A stretch of 64,000 nt of DNA from Pseudomonas asturiensis (GCF_900143095.1 NZ_FRDA01000001.1:615904-679903); one strand, 5' to 3'. Shown: positions 52,807 to 61,313, numbered from the stretch's first letter. The notes: a model not told the origin generated them from the sequence alone. Program-made: numbers and translations.

Positions 52807-53214
52807 TTAGTCGTTGAAAATCAGCTCTGTTTGCAACGAAGTACTGACGGTTGTTTTATTTTGCTGTATTCGAGCGGCCACCCTCGGCGCTTTCGTAACG
52901 ACCTCGAAATCAATTCCAAGCTCTTTGAGCACGCCTGAACACCTCAGATCAACCAGTTCGGCTTCTAGTCGATTCAATAGTTCGCGGAGTGGTGCAGGGC
53001 TTTCAGTTGCGACCGTGATTGCGATCAAGGTCAGAGGGCTCAAGTCTAGGGTTTGACTGATAGCTTGAAGCTTATCCAGGGTAAGGCTAGATTGCGCGCG
53101 TTCGAGTTTGGAAAGGTAAGTGCGACTGCTCGCATCAGAGAGTTGGTTTTGCGTGAGTCCACGACTGTTGCGCATCGCTTTGAGCACGGCGGCGAAAGCT
53201 GTCTTTAACGACAT
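52807..53214 (-). CDS. XRE-type regulator
   Basis: A 135-residue protein with an XRE helix-turn-helix (AVLKAMRNSRGLTQNQLSDASSRTYLSKLERAQSSLTLDKLQAISQTLDLSPL), clearly related to the regulator at 46236 but without that protein's C-terminal second helix-turn-helix. Divergent from the GyrI-like gene. An inverted repeat lies between. Confidence 0.82.
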   Translation of the reverse strand: MSLKTAFAAVLKAMRNSRGLTQNQLSDASSRTYLSKLERAQSSLTLDKLQAISQTLDLSPLTLIAITVATESPAPLRELLNRLEAELVDLRCSGVLKELGIDFEVVTKAPRVAARIQQNKTTVSTSLQTELIFND

Positions 53215-53285
53215 TAATCGTTCCTAGAGTGGGGGGCAACCGGATCCTGTCTTGATGGAGTGCTACCCGGCGCGCTATAGCGATT

Positions 53286-53318
53286 TAGACTAACATCTGC
53301 TGTAAGTGCGTTGGTCTA
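53286..53318. promoter_or_regulatory. Inverted repeat between XRE and GyrI-like genes
   Basis: TAGACTAAC at 53286-53294 and GTTGGTCTA at 53310-53318 are inverted with one mismatch, in the divergent promoter region. Likely operator of the XRE regulator, analogous in layout to the one at 46736-46785. Confidence 0.5.
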
Positions 53319-53357
53319 TAGTCTGGCAGCTCGCGGATACGCGGGACGGTTTTACGC

Positions 53358-53855
53358 ATGAAAGAACTTGAGCTGATAACACTCTCAGAACCGCGCTTTG
53401 AAACTAGAGCCGAGTTTTTCATTGCAGGTCTGGGGGATCGTTTTACCGTCGATAAGAACGAAGGCATCGTCAGCTTGTGGCAAGCTTTCGTGCCTCACAT
53501 AGGACGAGTTCCAAACCAGGTAAACAGCTGGAATTACGGACTTTGCTGTAATCCTGGAGAGGATGGTAGCTTTGAGTACATTGCCGGCACGGAGGTCTCC
53601 CGCGTTGAACGTCTTCCGTCAGCTTTTCGGTACTTCAAAGTTCCAACGCAAAACTATGCTGTGTTCCGACACCTAGGGCACATCTCGACAATCCATAAAA
53701 CATTTTTCACCATTTTCATTCACTGGATTCCTGGATCTGGTTATGAGCTTGCCGATGCCCCTGAGTTCGAACAGTACAGTTCCGATTTCGAACCGTCTAA
53801 AGGCAATGGTTACTTGGATGTCTGGATACCGCTTTCCAGACCCAAGGCACCATAA
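53358..53855 (+). CDS. GyrI-like / AraC effector-binding domain protein
   Basis: A 165-residue stand-alone small-molecule-binding domain of the GyrI/SbmC type: TRAEFFIAGLGDRFTV, VPHIGRVPNQVNSWNYGLCCNPGEDGSFEYIAGTEVSRVERLP, YAVFRHLGHISTIHKTFFTIFIHWIPGSGYELADAPEFEQYSSDF and a final VWIPL strand. Such proteins bind toxins, drugs or inducers. Divergent from the XRE gene. Confidence 0.85.
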   Translation: MKELELITLSEPRFETRAEFFIAGLGDRFTVDKNEGIVSLWQAFVPHIGRVPNQVNSWNYGLCCNPGEDGSFEYIAGTEVSRVERLPSAFRYFKVPTQNYAVFRHLGHISTIHKTFFTIFIHWIPGSGYELADAPEFEQYSSDFEPSKGNGYLDVWIPLSRPKAP

Positions 53856-54023
53856 TCGTGGGATCGACCTGTAATTGTTGGAGCTGGGTAGGTGAGTATT
53901 CCAGACAGCTCCGCCAACCTCAGGCCTCGGATCGGGAAGGCAATGTGAGCAGGAGGATTACCAACTCTCAGACGTCGATATCTAACCACTGATCACCCCC
54001 GAGGGTGGCGCTGACAATCCAGA

Positions 54024-54230
54024 TCAACCGGGATCAATGACGTAGTTCATGCAAATCGCTAACTGGTAAATCGCACCAGCGACGTAGGGCTTCACATCCT
54101 CCCGGACGTCTTCACACGACAGTTCTTCTGCGGACAAATGGCATAGCTGATCTATGTCGATGCCCATGGACGCTGCGGTGCTTAGCACAGCGATCAGAGC
54201 CTCTCTGGCTTCTCTTGCTTGACTGTCCAT
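54024..54230 (-). CDS. Small hypothetical protein
   Basis: A 68-residue helical protein (MDSQAREAREALIAVLSTAASMGIDIDQLC...YQLAICMNYVIDPG). ATG at 54230 with a strong AGGGAGGAA site 9 bases upstream, so it is probably expressed. No family recognised. Confidence 0.6.
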   Translation of the reverse strand: MDSQAREAREALIAVLSTAASMGIDIDQLCHLSAEELSCEDVREDVKPYVAGAIYQLAICMNYVIDPG

Positions 54231-54631
54231 AACGACGGTTCCTCCCTGTTCTATCTCAACATAGTCGCCAGTAGCGAAGGCTTCGGATCGATTCGAAATA
54301 AACAGAATGCGCGTAATCGCAGTTGTCGATCTCTGCCTTAGCGAATTCGGATTTCACGATTTGCAACAATCCCCTAAGAGGCCAGCGCCCGTTGCGCGTT
54401 TGAAATTTGAGCCCCAACTGGTGCAGTTATAATGGCGACCCGGCGTGCCGTGCTGCCCGGCCTTTTACTGTTCACAACCAGAAATCGGCAGTGTCTTTCG
54501 ATACCCTCCACGCCAATCGCGGGCATCCCGTATTATTCGGGGCTTTGATATCCCAAACCGCGCCGTCACCATCAGCAACCTTGCTGTCGGTCAAGAGTCC
54601 AGCCTCCAGCGCCACCTCACAAGGAACGACC
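54231..54631. other. Intergenic region without supported gene
   Basis: About 400 bases. The open frame that precedes the lipoprotein in phase (from 54407) has no recognisable sequence and is taken as non-coding. Confidence 0.4.
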
Positions 54632-55048
54632 GTGAAATTTCCAGGAATACTTGCTGCATCGATTCTGCTCGTCGGCTGCACAAACAGCTCCACCGATCTG
54701 CTTACTGACTCAAGGAGTTTTGACGGTGAGATCCGCACAGATTCGAGTGCTGCGGCAGCGTACAGAAATCTTCGGGACGCAAGTCGTCTGTGCCTTGAGC
54801 AATCGCCCATGGGCACCCCGGTAACCGTGGAGAGCGAGTTTGACTCAGAGATTCGTGAGGGTCGAATTACCCAACGGATGATCGCCCAAGGTGTGCGGCT
54901 GAACCTCTCGATAATCGATATCACAACAGTCTCTGGGGCATCGCCACTGATTAGGCTTTACACCCTAAAAGGACTGAGTGCCGTAGGCACGAAACGTCCT
55001 ACCCTGGAGGGTGTGAAGAGATGGGTGGCGGGAGATAAATCCTGTTGA
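54632..55048 (+). CDS. Putative lipoprotein
   Basis: A 138-residue protein from GTG with AAGGAA 7 bases upstream. MKFPGILAASILLVGC is a lipoprotein signal with lipobox LLVGC and Cys16 as acylation site; after export it would be anchored to a membrane. The rest (SSAAAAYRNLRDASRLCLEQSP..., VRLNLSIIDITTVSGASPLIRLYTLKG) gives no family. Confidence 0.7.
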   Translation: MKFPGILAASILLVGCTNSSTDLLTDSRSFDGEIRTDSSAAAAYRNLRDASRLCLEQSPMGTPVTVESEFDSEIREGRITQRMIAQGVRLNLSIIDITTVSGASPLIRLYTLKGLSAVGTKRPTLEGVKRWVAGDKSC

Positions 55049-55059
55049 GGGCTAAGGCT

Positions 55060-55188
55060 TCAAGTCCCTGCTCGGGTACCCAGATGTTTGCCGTGTAGCC
55101 ACGTGATCTCGCCGTTTACGATGACGACATCAATGCCTTCGGCAGGCGCTGTCGAGTTGTCATAGTCCGCCGTGCCGCGCACCGTCAT
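55060..55188 (-). pseudogene. C-terminal stub of a D-aminoacylase-like amidohydrolase
   Basis: On the minus strand 42 codons read MTVRGTADYDNSTAPAEGIDVVIVNGEITWLHGKHLGTRAGT, the typical C-terminus of N-acyl-D-amino-acid deacylase/dihydroorotase-like enzymes (VxVNG...G...GR pattern). The rest of that gene is missing; its frame overlaps the last 9 codons of the amidase. A deletion seems to have joined the amidase 3' end to this stub. Confidence 0.6.
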
Positions 55189-56527
55189 GGCTTTTATTCA
55201 GCAAGGCTTCAACTTGTCGTGCACTCTGCAAGAGCTGAATATCGTCTCCGCCAAGGGCGGAGAACATCAGCCCAGTGGGGGCATGGCCGGGGCGATGCAT
55301 GGGAATGGAAATTGAGCAGCCGTCAAAGACATTGACCAGCCCCGGGTTTCGCAACATCAGGTGATTAGCCCGCAAATAAGCGCCATCGTCTTCAAGACTT
55401 CGCAGTGTCGGAGCAACGATGGGAGTGGTCGGCATCAGCAGACAATCGAATCCTGCAAGCGCATGCTGAATGCACTGGATAAAGTGGCGGCGTTGGCGAT
55501 GGAGGCGTTGGTAGGCATCGGCCGTTATTGCCTCTCCACGGTCAATGCGAGAGCGCACTCTAGGATCATAAAGCTGCCGAGGGAAGGATCGCGCTGCATG
55601 CCAGGCCCAAGCCTCGTAGGCCGCAAACCCACCCTCGGCATTGATGGCTTCCACGGCTTTCAGCGCGGGCACAGAGCGGTGCTCAATCTGAACGCCAGCC
55701 TCAGACAGGACTTTGAGTGAGTGCTCGAAGTCAGAAACTACCTGATTGTCGGCGTCCACATAGGCCAAGTCCGGTACTAGCATCCTCAAGGCTGATTTAG
55801 TTGCAGGTGCGACAGTCGCCGCAGATTTGCCCGCCATGATCTTGAACAGGATGCTGCAACACTCGACGCTATTGGCCAGCGGCCCGACGCTGTCCAGGGT
55901 GATCGAGAGCGGAAGTACGCCCTCAAGGCTGATGAATGAGGCCGTGGGTTTGTAGCCTACTACGCCGCAGAGCGCAGCCGGGATTCGGCACGACCCCCCT
56001 GTATCGGTGCCGATGGCGCCGTAGACCAGTGCGTCGCTCACAGCCACCGCGGCACCCGAAGACGAGCCACCCGGCACCCTGCCTGTTTCACGCTCGAATG
56101 GATTCAGCGGCGTGCCAAGGTGCGGGTTGATTCCCAATCCTGAGTAGGCGAACTCGGTCATGTTGGTGCGGCCTAGCACCACGAACCCGGCAGCTTTCAG
56201 CCGGGCAACGGATGGAGCATCGACCGGAGCGGGCTGGGTCATGTCCAGCATCACCGAGCCCGCGAGCGTCTGCTCGCCGCATAGATCGATATTGTCCTTT
56301 ATGCAAATCGGTATCCCTGCATAGGGGCTGGCTACCGTACCCAGGCGACGCTGTTCGTCCAAGTGGTCGGCGGTTTTCAGAGCACTGTCGCGGTATACGC
56401 TGCGAAAAGCTCGCGAACCCTGCCCAAACGGATCCGTGATTTGAGCCAGACAGGCCTCAACCAGTTGCCGACTGGTGATTTGCCCGTGGCCCAAACGCAA
56501 CGCCAACTCGTTTAATGTCTGCTTCAT
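55160..56527 (-). CDS. Amidase-signature hydrolase
   Basis: A 455-residue amidase with the full triad: Lys77 in PICIKDNID, cis-Ser in PGGSSSGAA and nucleophile Ser in GTDTGGSCR. Nearest in look to AtzE/AtzF- and GatA-like amidases acting on small amides. It starts 3 bases after the upstream esterase stop, so is part of the MBL-RidA-esterase operon. The last residues (SHDGARHGGL) are read out of frame from a D-aminoacylase stub, so its native C-terminus may have been replaced. Confidence 0.88.
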   Translation of the reverse strand: MKQTLNELALRLGHGQITSRQLVEACLAQITDPFGQGSRAFRSVYRDSALKTADHLDEQRRLGTVASPYAGIPICIKDNIDLCGEQTLAGSVMLDMTQPAPVDAPSVARLKAAGFVVLGRTNMTEFAYSGLGINPHLGTPLNPFERETGRVPGGSSSGAAVAVSDALVYGAIGTDTGGSCRIPAALCGVVGYKPTASFISLEGVLPLSITLDSVGPLANSVECCSILFKIMAGKSAATVAPATKSALRMLVPDLAYVDADNQVVSDFEHSLKVLSEAGVQIEHRSVPALKAVEAINAEGGFAAYEAWAWHAARSFPRQLYDPRVRSRIDRGEAITADAYQRLHRQRRHFIQCIQHALAGFDCLLMPTTPIVAPTLRSLEDDGAYLRANHLMLRNPGLVNVFDGCSISIPMHRPGHAPTGLMFSALGGDDIQLLQSARQVEALLNKSHDGARHGGL

Positions 56528-56530
56528 GAC

Positions 56531-57526
56531 CTAGCCTCGCACTTTTCGGCCGTAAGGCGGGGGAGCGACACTATGAAACGCGGCATCAAGCGCACAGGCT
56601 GTTTCAGCCAGTAACACCGCAGTCTCTGGTATCAGCCGACCCATGGTGATGAACCCGTGGATTTGGCCAGGGAAATGTCGACGCGTTACCGCTACGCCTG
56701 CGTCCTGTAAACGTTGGCTGTAAGCGGCGCCTTCATCTTCCAGAGGGTCGCAACCGCAGGTCACAACGTAGGCCGGGGGAAGACCGCTCAGGTCGGGCGC
56801 AAGGAGCGGTGAAACACGCCAGTCCAGACGGTCTTCTTCACTGCGCAGATACTGCTGTTGTGTCCACCGCAATGTAGCCGCCGTCAGCGGAGGCTCGTCA
56901 GCCAACTCTGCCAGTGAGGCGTGTTCTTCGCGGAAATCAGTCGCAGGGTAAATCAGCACCTGTAACGCCAGAGGTGGATGCCCGGCATCGCGCGCCATCA
57001 ATGTTGCGACACAGGCAAGGTTGCCCCCAGCGCTATCGCCGCCAATGGCGATTTTGTTTGCATCAACACCCAGTTCGGCTGCTTGCTGATGAACAAACGT
57101 CAACGCTGCGAACGCATCCTCGGTCGCAGCAGGAAACTTGTGCTCAGGTGCCAACCGGTAATCCACGGCAATTACGATGCAGCGGGCAAGGCTGGCCAGG
57201 CTGCGGCAAACGCTGTCGTGTGTATCAAGGTCGCCGACGACCCAACCTCCCGAATGAAAAAACACCAAGGCCGGCAGCAATTCGCCCGTCGCAACGTTAA
57301 GACCTCGGTACAGGCGTAGCGGGATTGAGCCCCCCGGGCCAGGCGCCGTCAGCGCTTCCACTGAAGCAATGGTTGGAGGCTCCGCGTTCAGGTTGCGGCG
57401 GCTGATTCGAAATGCTTCCCGCGCCTGCTCAGCAGTGGGAACGCCAGTTGCAATCGGCGCCTGGCGCATCAAGGCGACAACCCTGGCTGCACCAGGATCA
57501 AGTGTTCTGCGTTGAAATTCGCTCAT
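56531..57526 (-). CDS. HSL-type alpha/beta hydrolase (esterase)
   Basis: A 331-residue esterase of the hormone-sensitive-lipase family. Oxyanion block FFHSGGWVVGDLDTHD (HSGG in place of the usual HGGG), nucleophile GDSAGGN, Asp in CGCDPLEDEG and His in GQIHGF. It hydrolyses short-chain esters or lactones. Its ATG overlaps the RidA stop by 4 bases. Confidence 0.9.
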   Translation of the reverse strand: MSEFQRRTLDPGAARVVALMRQAPIATGVPTAEQAREAFRISRRNLNAEPPTIASVEALTAPGPGGSIPLRLYRGLNVATGELLPALVFFHSGGWVVGDLDTHDSVCRSLASLARCIVIAVDYRLAPEHKFPAATEDAFAALTFVHQQAAELGVDANKIAIGGDSAGGNLACVATLMARDAGHPPLALQVLIYPATDFREEHASLAELADEPPLTAATLRWTQQQYLRSEEDRLDWRVSPLLAPDLSGLPPAYVVTCGCDPLEDEGAAYSQRLQDAGVAVTRRHFPGQIHGFITMGRLIPETAVLLAETACALDAAFHSVAPPPYGRKVRG

Positions 57527-57867
57527 ATGCGCACCTGGGCGATGGCTTCGATTTCGACGAGTGCGTTGGTTGCTGCTAACCCGGCAATAACAGTCGAGCG
57601 GGTGGGCTTGTGGGCACCGAAGGCTTGCGCATAGGCTTCGTTGAACGCCAGGAAGTCGTCGCTGTTGGTGATAAATACCGTTGTTTTTACGATGTCCTGC
57701 AGGTCAAGCCCGTGCGGGCGCAGTACCTGTTGCAGGCGGGCAATCACAACACGGGTTTGTTCGCCAATATCGCCGTTGATAACGCCGGTTTCGTCGAACG
57801 CCAACTGGCCAGAGGTGAAGACAAGATTATCGGCGCGCAAAGACGGAGAGAGATGGGGCGTTGTCAT
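57523..57867 (-). CDS. RidA/YjgF-family protein
   Basis: A 114-residue RidA protein: LSPSLRADNLVFTSGQLAFDETGVINGDIGEQTRVVIARLQQVLRPHGLDLQDIVKTTVFITNSDDFLAFNEAYAQAF and TRSTVIAGLAATNALVEIEAIAQV. ATG at 57867 has AAGGAA 5 bases upstream. Most RidAs keep Arg before the VxI strand; here KTTVFIT has Thr in that region, so its chemistry may differ from imine hydrolysis. Coupled to the esterase gene. Confidence 0.88.
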   Translation of the reverse strand: MTTPHLSPSLRADNLVFTSGQLAFDETGVINGDIGEQTRVVIARLQQVLRPHGLDLQDIVKTTVFITNSDDFLAFNEAYAQAFGAHKPTRSTVIAGLAATNALVEIEAIAQVRI

Positions 57868-57930
57868 GGTTGTTCCTTGGTGAGGTTTGATGGGTTTGGA
57901 AACGGCGCAAGGCAACGGGCAATCACCCGA

Positions 57931-58809
57931 TCATTCGAAATGCCAAGCGTATCCACGGGTTGAGTGCTGTACTCGCCCCGCAGAAGAACCCGCGAAATGA
58001 GAGCTGAAGTACAGGGCGTTATGGTCGGCAAGAAAGCCCAGCATCCACTGTCTCGAGCGATTGGCAGCTTCTGGTAAATCGCAGAAACATGATGCCCAAT
58101 TCGGGTGACCGACCTGGATGGGATGGTGCATGACGTCGCCGCCAAACATCGCAACGTCGTCCCCCGACTTCATGGAAATGGACATGTGCCCAACGCTATG
58201 ACCGGGGGTAGGGTGGAAGTAAAACTCATCGAGAAAAGCGCCCCCTTCAGGCTCAATCATCACCGCCTGACCCGACGCAATGACCGGCATTACACTGTCG
58301 ACAAAGGCGCTGTAACCGATGGTTTGGCGGCCGGTTTCACTGAGGAAGTAGTCGTACTCGGTTTTTGGGAAAACATACTTGGCATTGGGGAATGTTGGCA
58401 CCCATTGGCCATCGACCCAGTGTGTGTTCCAACCAATGTGGTCGATGTGCAGGTGGGTAAGCAGGACGTAATCAACATCCTCTGGCTTTACGCCTGCTGC
58501 TTCTAGGCGTTCAAGCCAGGGTTCGTCCAGGTGGTGGAAAATGGGTAGCTCTGGCCGGGGTTTGGCATTGCCTACTCCGGTATCAACCAACACCGTATAA
58601 TTGCCGGTTTTAATGACCCATGTATGAACACTGATGACGAGCTTTTGCGCGTACGCATCGAGGTGTTCGGGTATCAGCCAATGACGTTGATCGGTGATTT
58701 GAGTGTCGTCCCACAGCGGAAGCAATGCGTTGGGCGCGAAGTCATCAAACAGCTTCTCCATCACCTTGGTGATGCTGGCAGAACCCACCGTGTAGTGTTT
58801 CGTAATCAT
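57931..58809 (-). CDS. MBL-fold metallo-hydrolase
   Basis: A 292-residue metallo-beta-lactamase-fold enzyme: zinc motif THLHIDHIGWNT, HPTPGHSVGHMS, MFGGDVMHHP and the last His in FSSHFAGSSAG. Relatives include lactonases and organophosphorus hydrolases. First gene of the four-gene operon. ATG at 58809 gives MITKHYTVGSASITKV; the frame extends upstream into the operator region without family sequence. Reaction unknown; a lactone or ester is likely given its neighbours. Confidence 0.87.
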   Translation of the reverse strand: MITKHYTVGSASITKVMEKLFDDFAPNALLPLWDDTQITDQRHWLIPEHLDAYAQKLVISVHTWVIKTGNYTVLVDTGVGNAKPRPELPIFHHLDEPWLERLEAAGVKPEDVDYVLLTHLHIDHIGWNTHWVDGQWVPTFPNAKYVFPKTEYDYFLSETGRQTIGYSAFVDSVMPVIASGQAVMIEPEGGAFLDEFYFHPTPGHSVGHMSISMKSGDDVAMFGGDVMHHPIQVGHPNWASCFCDLPEAANRSRQWMLGFLADHNALYFSSHFAGSSAGRVQHSTRGYAWHFE

Positions 58810-58823
58810 GATATAGTCTCGTT

Positions 58824-58860
58824 GATACCGATTGGTCTCATATTGATACCGATCGGTATC
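58824..58860. promoter_or_regulatory. Tandem TetR operators
   Basis: GATACCGATCGGTATC at 58845-58860 is a perfect 16-bp palindrome. GATACCGATTGGTCTC at 58824-58839 is a degenerate copy 21 bases away, two helical turns. They lie between the divergent MBL hydrolase and TetR genes and should be that TetR protein's binding sites. Confidence 0.75.
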
Positions 58861-58877
58861 TTCGTCAAGAGGAACCG

Positions 58878-59447
58878 ATGAAAAGAGATCCTGAAAAGCT
58901 CCCGCCACGGGAGCGCATCCTGGCTGCAGCAGACGAGTTGTTTTATCGCGACGGTATCCGTGGCGTAGGTGTTGAGGCCATTGCTGCCCGCGCGGGCACC
59001 ACGAAAATGGGCATCTATCGGCACTTCGCCAATAAAGATGCTTTGGTAGCTGAGTGGTTGCGTCTTGAGTCATTGGCCTATGCCGACGTACTCGACCAGT
59101 TGAAAATCCACCACCCAGAAGATCCCAAAGCCCAATTACTCGGCTGGGCGCATTTTATCGCTGGACGTTTGGCCGCCGATGCTGACAGGGGGTGCGCATT
59201 CGCTAACTCAGTCGCGGAGCTACCGGACAAATGCCATCCTGCTCGCGCGGTGATTGAGGCTCACTCCAAAGACTTGAGTGAACGCTTGACTGCTCTTTGT
59301 TCGCAGGCCGGAATCGACGATCCTGAAAACACGGCCAACGAGATTCTCTTTATTCTCGACGGTGCACAACTTGCAGCCCAAAGCCGGGGTGACGCGGAAA
59401 AGGTCGGGAAGCGATTGATCAGCATCGTTACTCGGATGCTGGAATAA
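58878..59447 (+). CDS. TetR-family regulator
   Basis: A 189-residue TetR protein: RERILAAADELFYRDGIRGVGVEAIAARAGTTKMGIYRHFANKDALVAEWL is the DNA-binding domain of the LmrA/YxaF-like group, which uses ATACCGATCGGTAT-like sites. Divergent from the MBL/RidA/esterase/amidase operon, with two matching operators between. Confidence 0.92.
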   Translation: MKRDPEKLPPRERILAAADELFYRDGIRGVGVEAIAARAGTTKMGIYRHFANKDALVAEWLRLESLAYADVLDQLKIHHPEDPKAQLLGWAHFIAGRLAADADRGCAFANSVAELPDKCHPARAVIEAHSKDLSERLTALCSQAGIDDPENTANEILFILDGAQLAAQSRGDAEKVGKRLISIVTRMLE

Positions 59448-59484
59448 CCGATCTCTATTTGCTCGCTATGAGGGTGTAAGAACT

Positions 59485-59588
59485 TAGGCCTTACCCTTCG
59501 AGAACTGACTAAACAAGACGCTCCTGCTTTATTGGCAATCCATGGCGATGCCGACACGATGAAGTGGTTTGGAGCAGAACCAACCCCA
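59485..59588 (+). pseudogene. N-terminal stub of a GNAT acetyltransferase
   Basis: The plus-strand frame reads LTLRELTKQDAPALLAIHGDADTMKWFGAEP, the typical beginning of a GNAT N-acetyltransferase (RimJ/RimL type). It then runs into sequence belonging, on the other strand, to a nuclease gene. Over 80% of the gene is missing. Confidence 0.6.
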
Positions 59589-59914
59589 TCGTATCGACCA
59601 TTGGCGACAATCGTTATGCCTCCGTTACGAGGTCGTCTGACCAGGCTGCCGCGATTTTGCCGAAGGAGGACAAATGGCCCTCGGTCTGAGCGGCTGAGTC
59701 CCAACTCATCCAGCAAGCGAACCATGGATTGCTTGTCTGTCTCTGAGTAGGTCTGTTGGCCGAGCAAACCATTGAGCTTTGCGAAACGCTCCAGCGTTGG
59801 TTTGCCCTCAGCCGGTTCCTCTAGGTTCATTGCTTTGGCGCGGTTGAAAAGGTTTTCAACGTTGTAGGTGGCAAGTCTGATTGGCGATCCTCGGGCTTTG
59901 GCGTTGCCCTGCAC
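59585..59914 (-). pseudogene. N-terminal stub of an endonuclease/exonuclease/phosphatase-family protein
   Basis: From ATG at 59914: PIRLATYNVENLFNRAKAMN then LNGLLGQQTYSETDKQSM and GGITIVANGRYD, as in EEP-domain nucleases. Only about 105 residues remain before the sequence switches to the GNAT stub on the opposite strand, so the catalytic part is lost. Confidence 0.6.
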
Positions 59915-60139
59915 TCATTGCATCGAGGCCGGCCTTGCACCAAGTGGATACGATGAGGTGAATCCCGTAAAGCCGGAGGCCCTCGAGGGTTCAGGTGATC
60001 AGGGGCATCGATGGCGTTAGTACGAACTTTCCAGATAATTGAATTCTGTGGTCTGTATCAAGACGAAATAAAAGTGACAAAGGGATTCGCTGGATTTGTT
60101 GCTAGTCTGCATTGCACATTTATGACGGGAAGGTGCCGC

Positions 60140-60943
60140 ATGTCCTTTGTGAACAGGTACGTTGCTGAAATCCTGAAATTACAGGTCTCTCTTTATCATG
60201 CCCGAGCAAGGCTGGAGTCAGATACTGATCCTGAGGCGCTGCATGATCTGAGGATTTCGGTACGCCGCATTCGTAGCCTCTTGGCTCCTGTTCGAAATGT
60301 CGAGGGGATGGCTCCACTGCGTATTGCAGCTGCGGAGGTAGGGCGCCTGACGACTCCAGTGCGAGATCTGGAGGTGATGATTCACGAACTCACCGAAAGG
60401 GGCATGGATGCTGAGGCCAATCGCCGGCGATCCAAGCTACGTCCGGGCTATGAGGCCGCTCTCGTTTCGAGCGAAATGAAGGCGCTTTTTACTCAGTTGG
60501 ATGCGTGGCCACCTGCATTGCGCTCGTCTTCATTGGCGAACACGCGCGGCGGATTTGAGCAGCGGATCCGAAGGGCGCTCACCAAGCAGGTGGATCGGCT
60601 TCACTTTGCTTTGAATGATCCTGATTTTGACCGCCATGAGCTGCGGATATTGGTCAAGCGCACGCGATATTTGACCGAATCCTTTGCTACAGTTTCTCCG
60701 CTCAGCAAGAAAGCTGCTTCCTCGCTGAAGTCGGTACAGTCGGCTTTGGGATCGTGGCACGACCACCACCAGTGGTGCCTAAAGGCCGATATTGAAACCG
60801 ACCTGAAGCCTCTCGCACTTGAATGGGAAGAGGCTTCAATCAAGGCCCTTGATGCAGCGGAGTCCAAATTGCAGGTGCTATCCACGCTCCTGCCGAAGGT
60901 GTCTACCAAGCAGCAGGATGCTCGGCAGCCTGTTACCGCTTAG
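60140..60943 (+). CDS. CHAD-domain protein
   Basis: A 267-residue helical protein with conserved His and basic residues: ALHDLRISVRRIRSLLAP, RDLEVMIHELTERG, DRHELRILVKRTRYLTESF, SVQSALGSWHDHHQWC. These mark the CHAD domain, which binds polyphosphate. ATG at 60140 (MSFVNRYVAEI) has AAGG 6 bases upstream; the longer frame from 60011 is not family sequence. No CYTH partner nearby. Confidence 0.85.
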   Translation: MSFVNRYVAEILKLQVSLYHARARLESDTDPEALHDLRISVRRIRSLLAPVRNVEGMAPLRIAAAEVGRLTTPVRDLEVMIHELTERGMDAEANRRRSKLRPGYEAALVSSEMKALFTQLDAWPPALRSSSLANTRGGFEQRIRRALTKQVDRLHFALNDPDFDRHELRILVKRTRYLTESFATVSPLSKKAASSLKSVQSALGSWHDHHQWCLKADIETDLKPLALEWEEASIKALDAAESKLQVLSTLLPKVSTKQQDARQPVTA

Positions 60944-60978
60944 CAAATTCCGGTTGTCAGCATCGGGTCACTGGAGGT

Positions 60979-61143
60979 CTACTCGGGTAAGCGGGCAGGT
61001 AACTCATGAGGTGCATTGATGCGGCTTCTTAGTGTGTCGACAAAGGCGGCTGCTTCGAACTCGGTGCTGAAAGTGACCGGGTAGCTGTCCAGCATAACTA
61101 GCCAATCTGTACCTACTGCTGCTTTCTCAATTGCGATGCTCAC
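60979..61143 (-). CDS. Small hypothetical protein
   Basis: A 54-residue protein from GTG at 61143 with an AAGGAGT site upstream: MSIAIEKAAVGTDWLVMLDSYP, VTFSTEFEAAAFVDTLRSRINA, HELPARLPE. It has the look of a real small alpha/beta protein. Function unknown. Confidence 0.55.
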   Translation of the reverse strand: MSIAIEKAAVGTDWLVMLDSYPVTFSTEFEAAAFVDTLRSRINAPHELPARLPE

Positions 61144-61258
61144 GATACGTTACTCCTTGTCGTTCCAGCCAACACTTGGCTGAAACAATGGCTTGATAGT
61201 CTTCCGATCCGCCGGATCGACCACCCATTTAAAAGCATTTTCATCAAAAGAAAATGAT

Positions 61259-61281
61259 GGCTGATCGCCCTCGGATCAGCC
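61259..61281. terminator. Hairpin
   Basis: GGCTGATC and GATCAGCC pair around GCCCTCG, shortly before the next gene's ribosome site. There is no T run, so it could equally be a leader structure. A second small hairpin CATTTTC/GAAAATG lies at 61236-61256. Confidence 0.35.
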
Positions 61282-61313
61282 GTCTAAATAATAAAAACGT
61301 CAGGAGGCTACAC

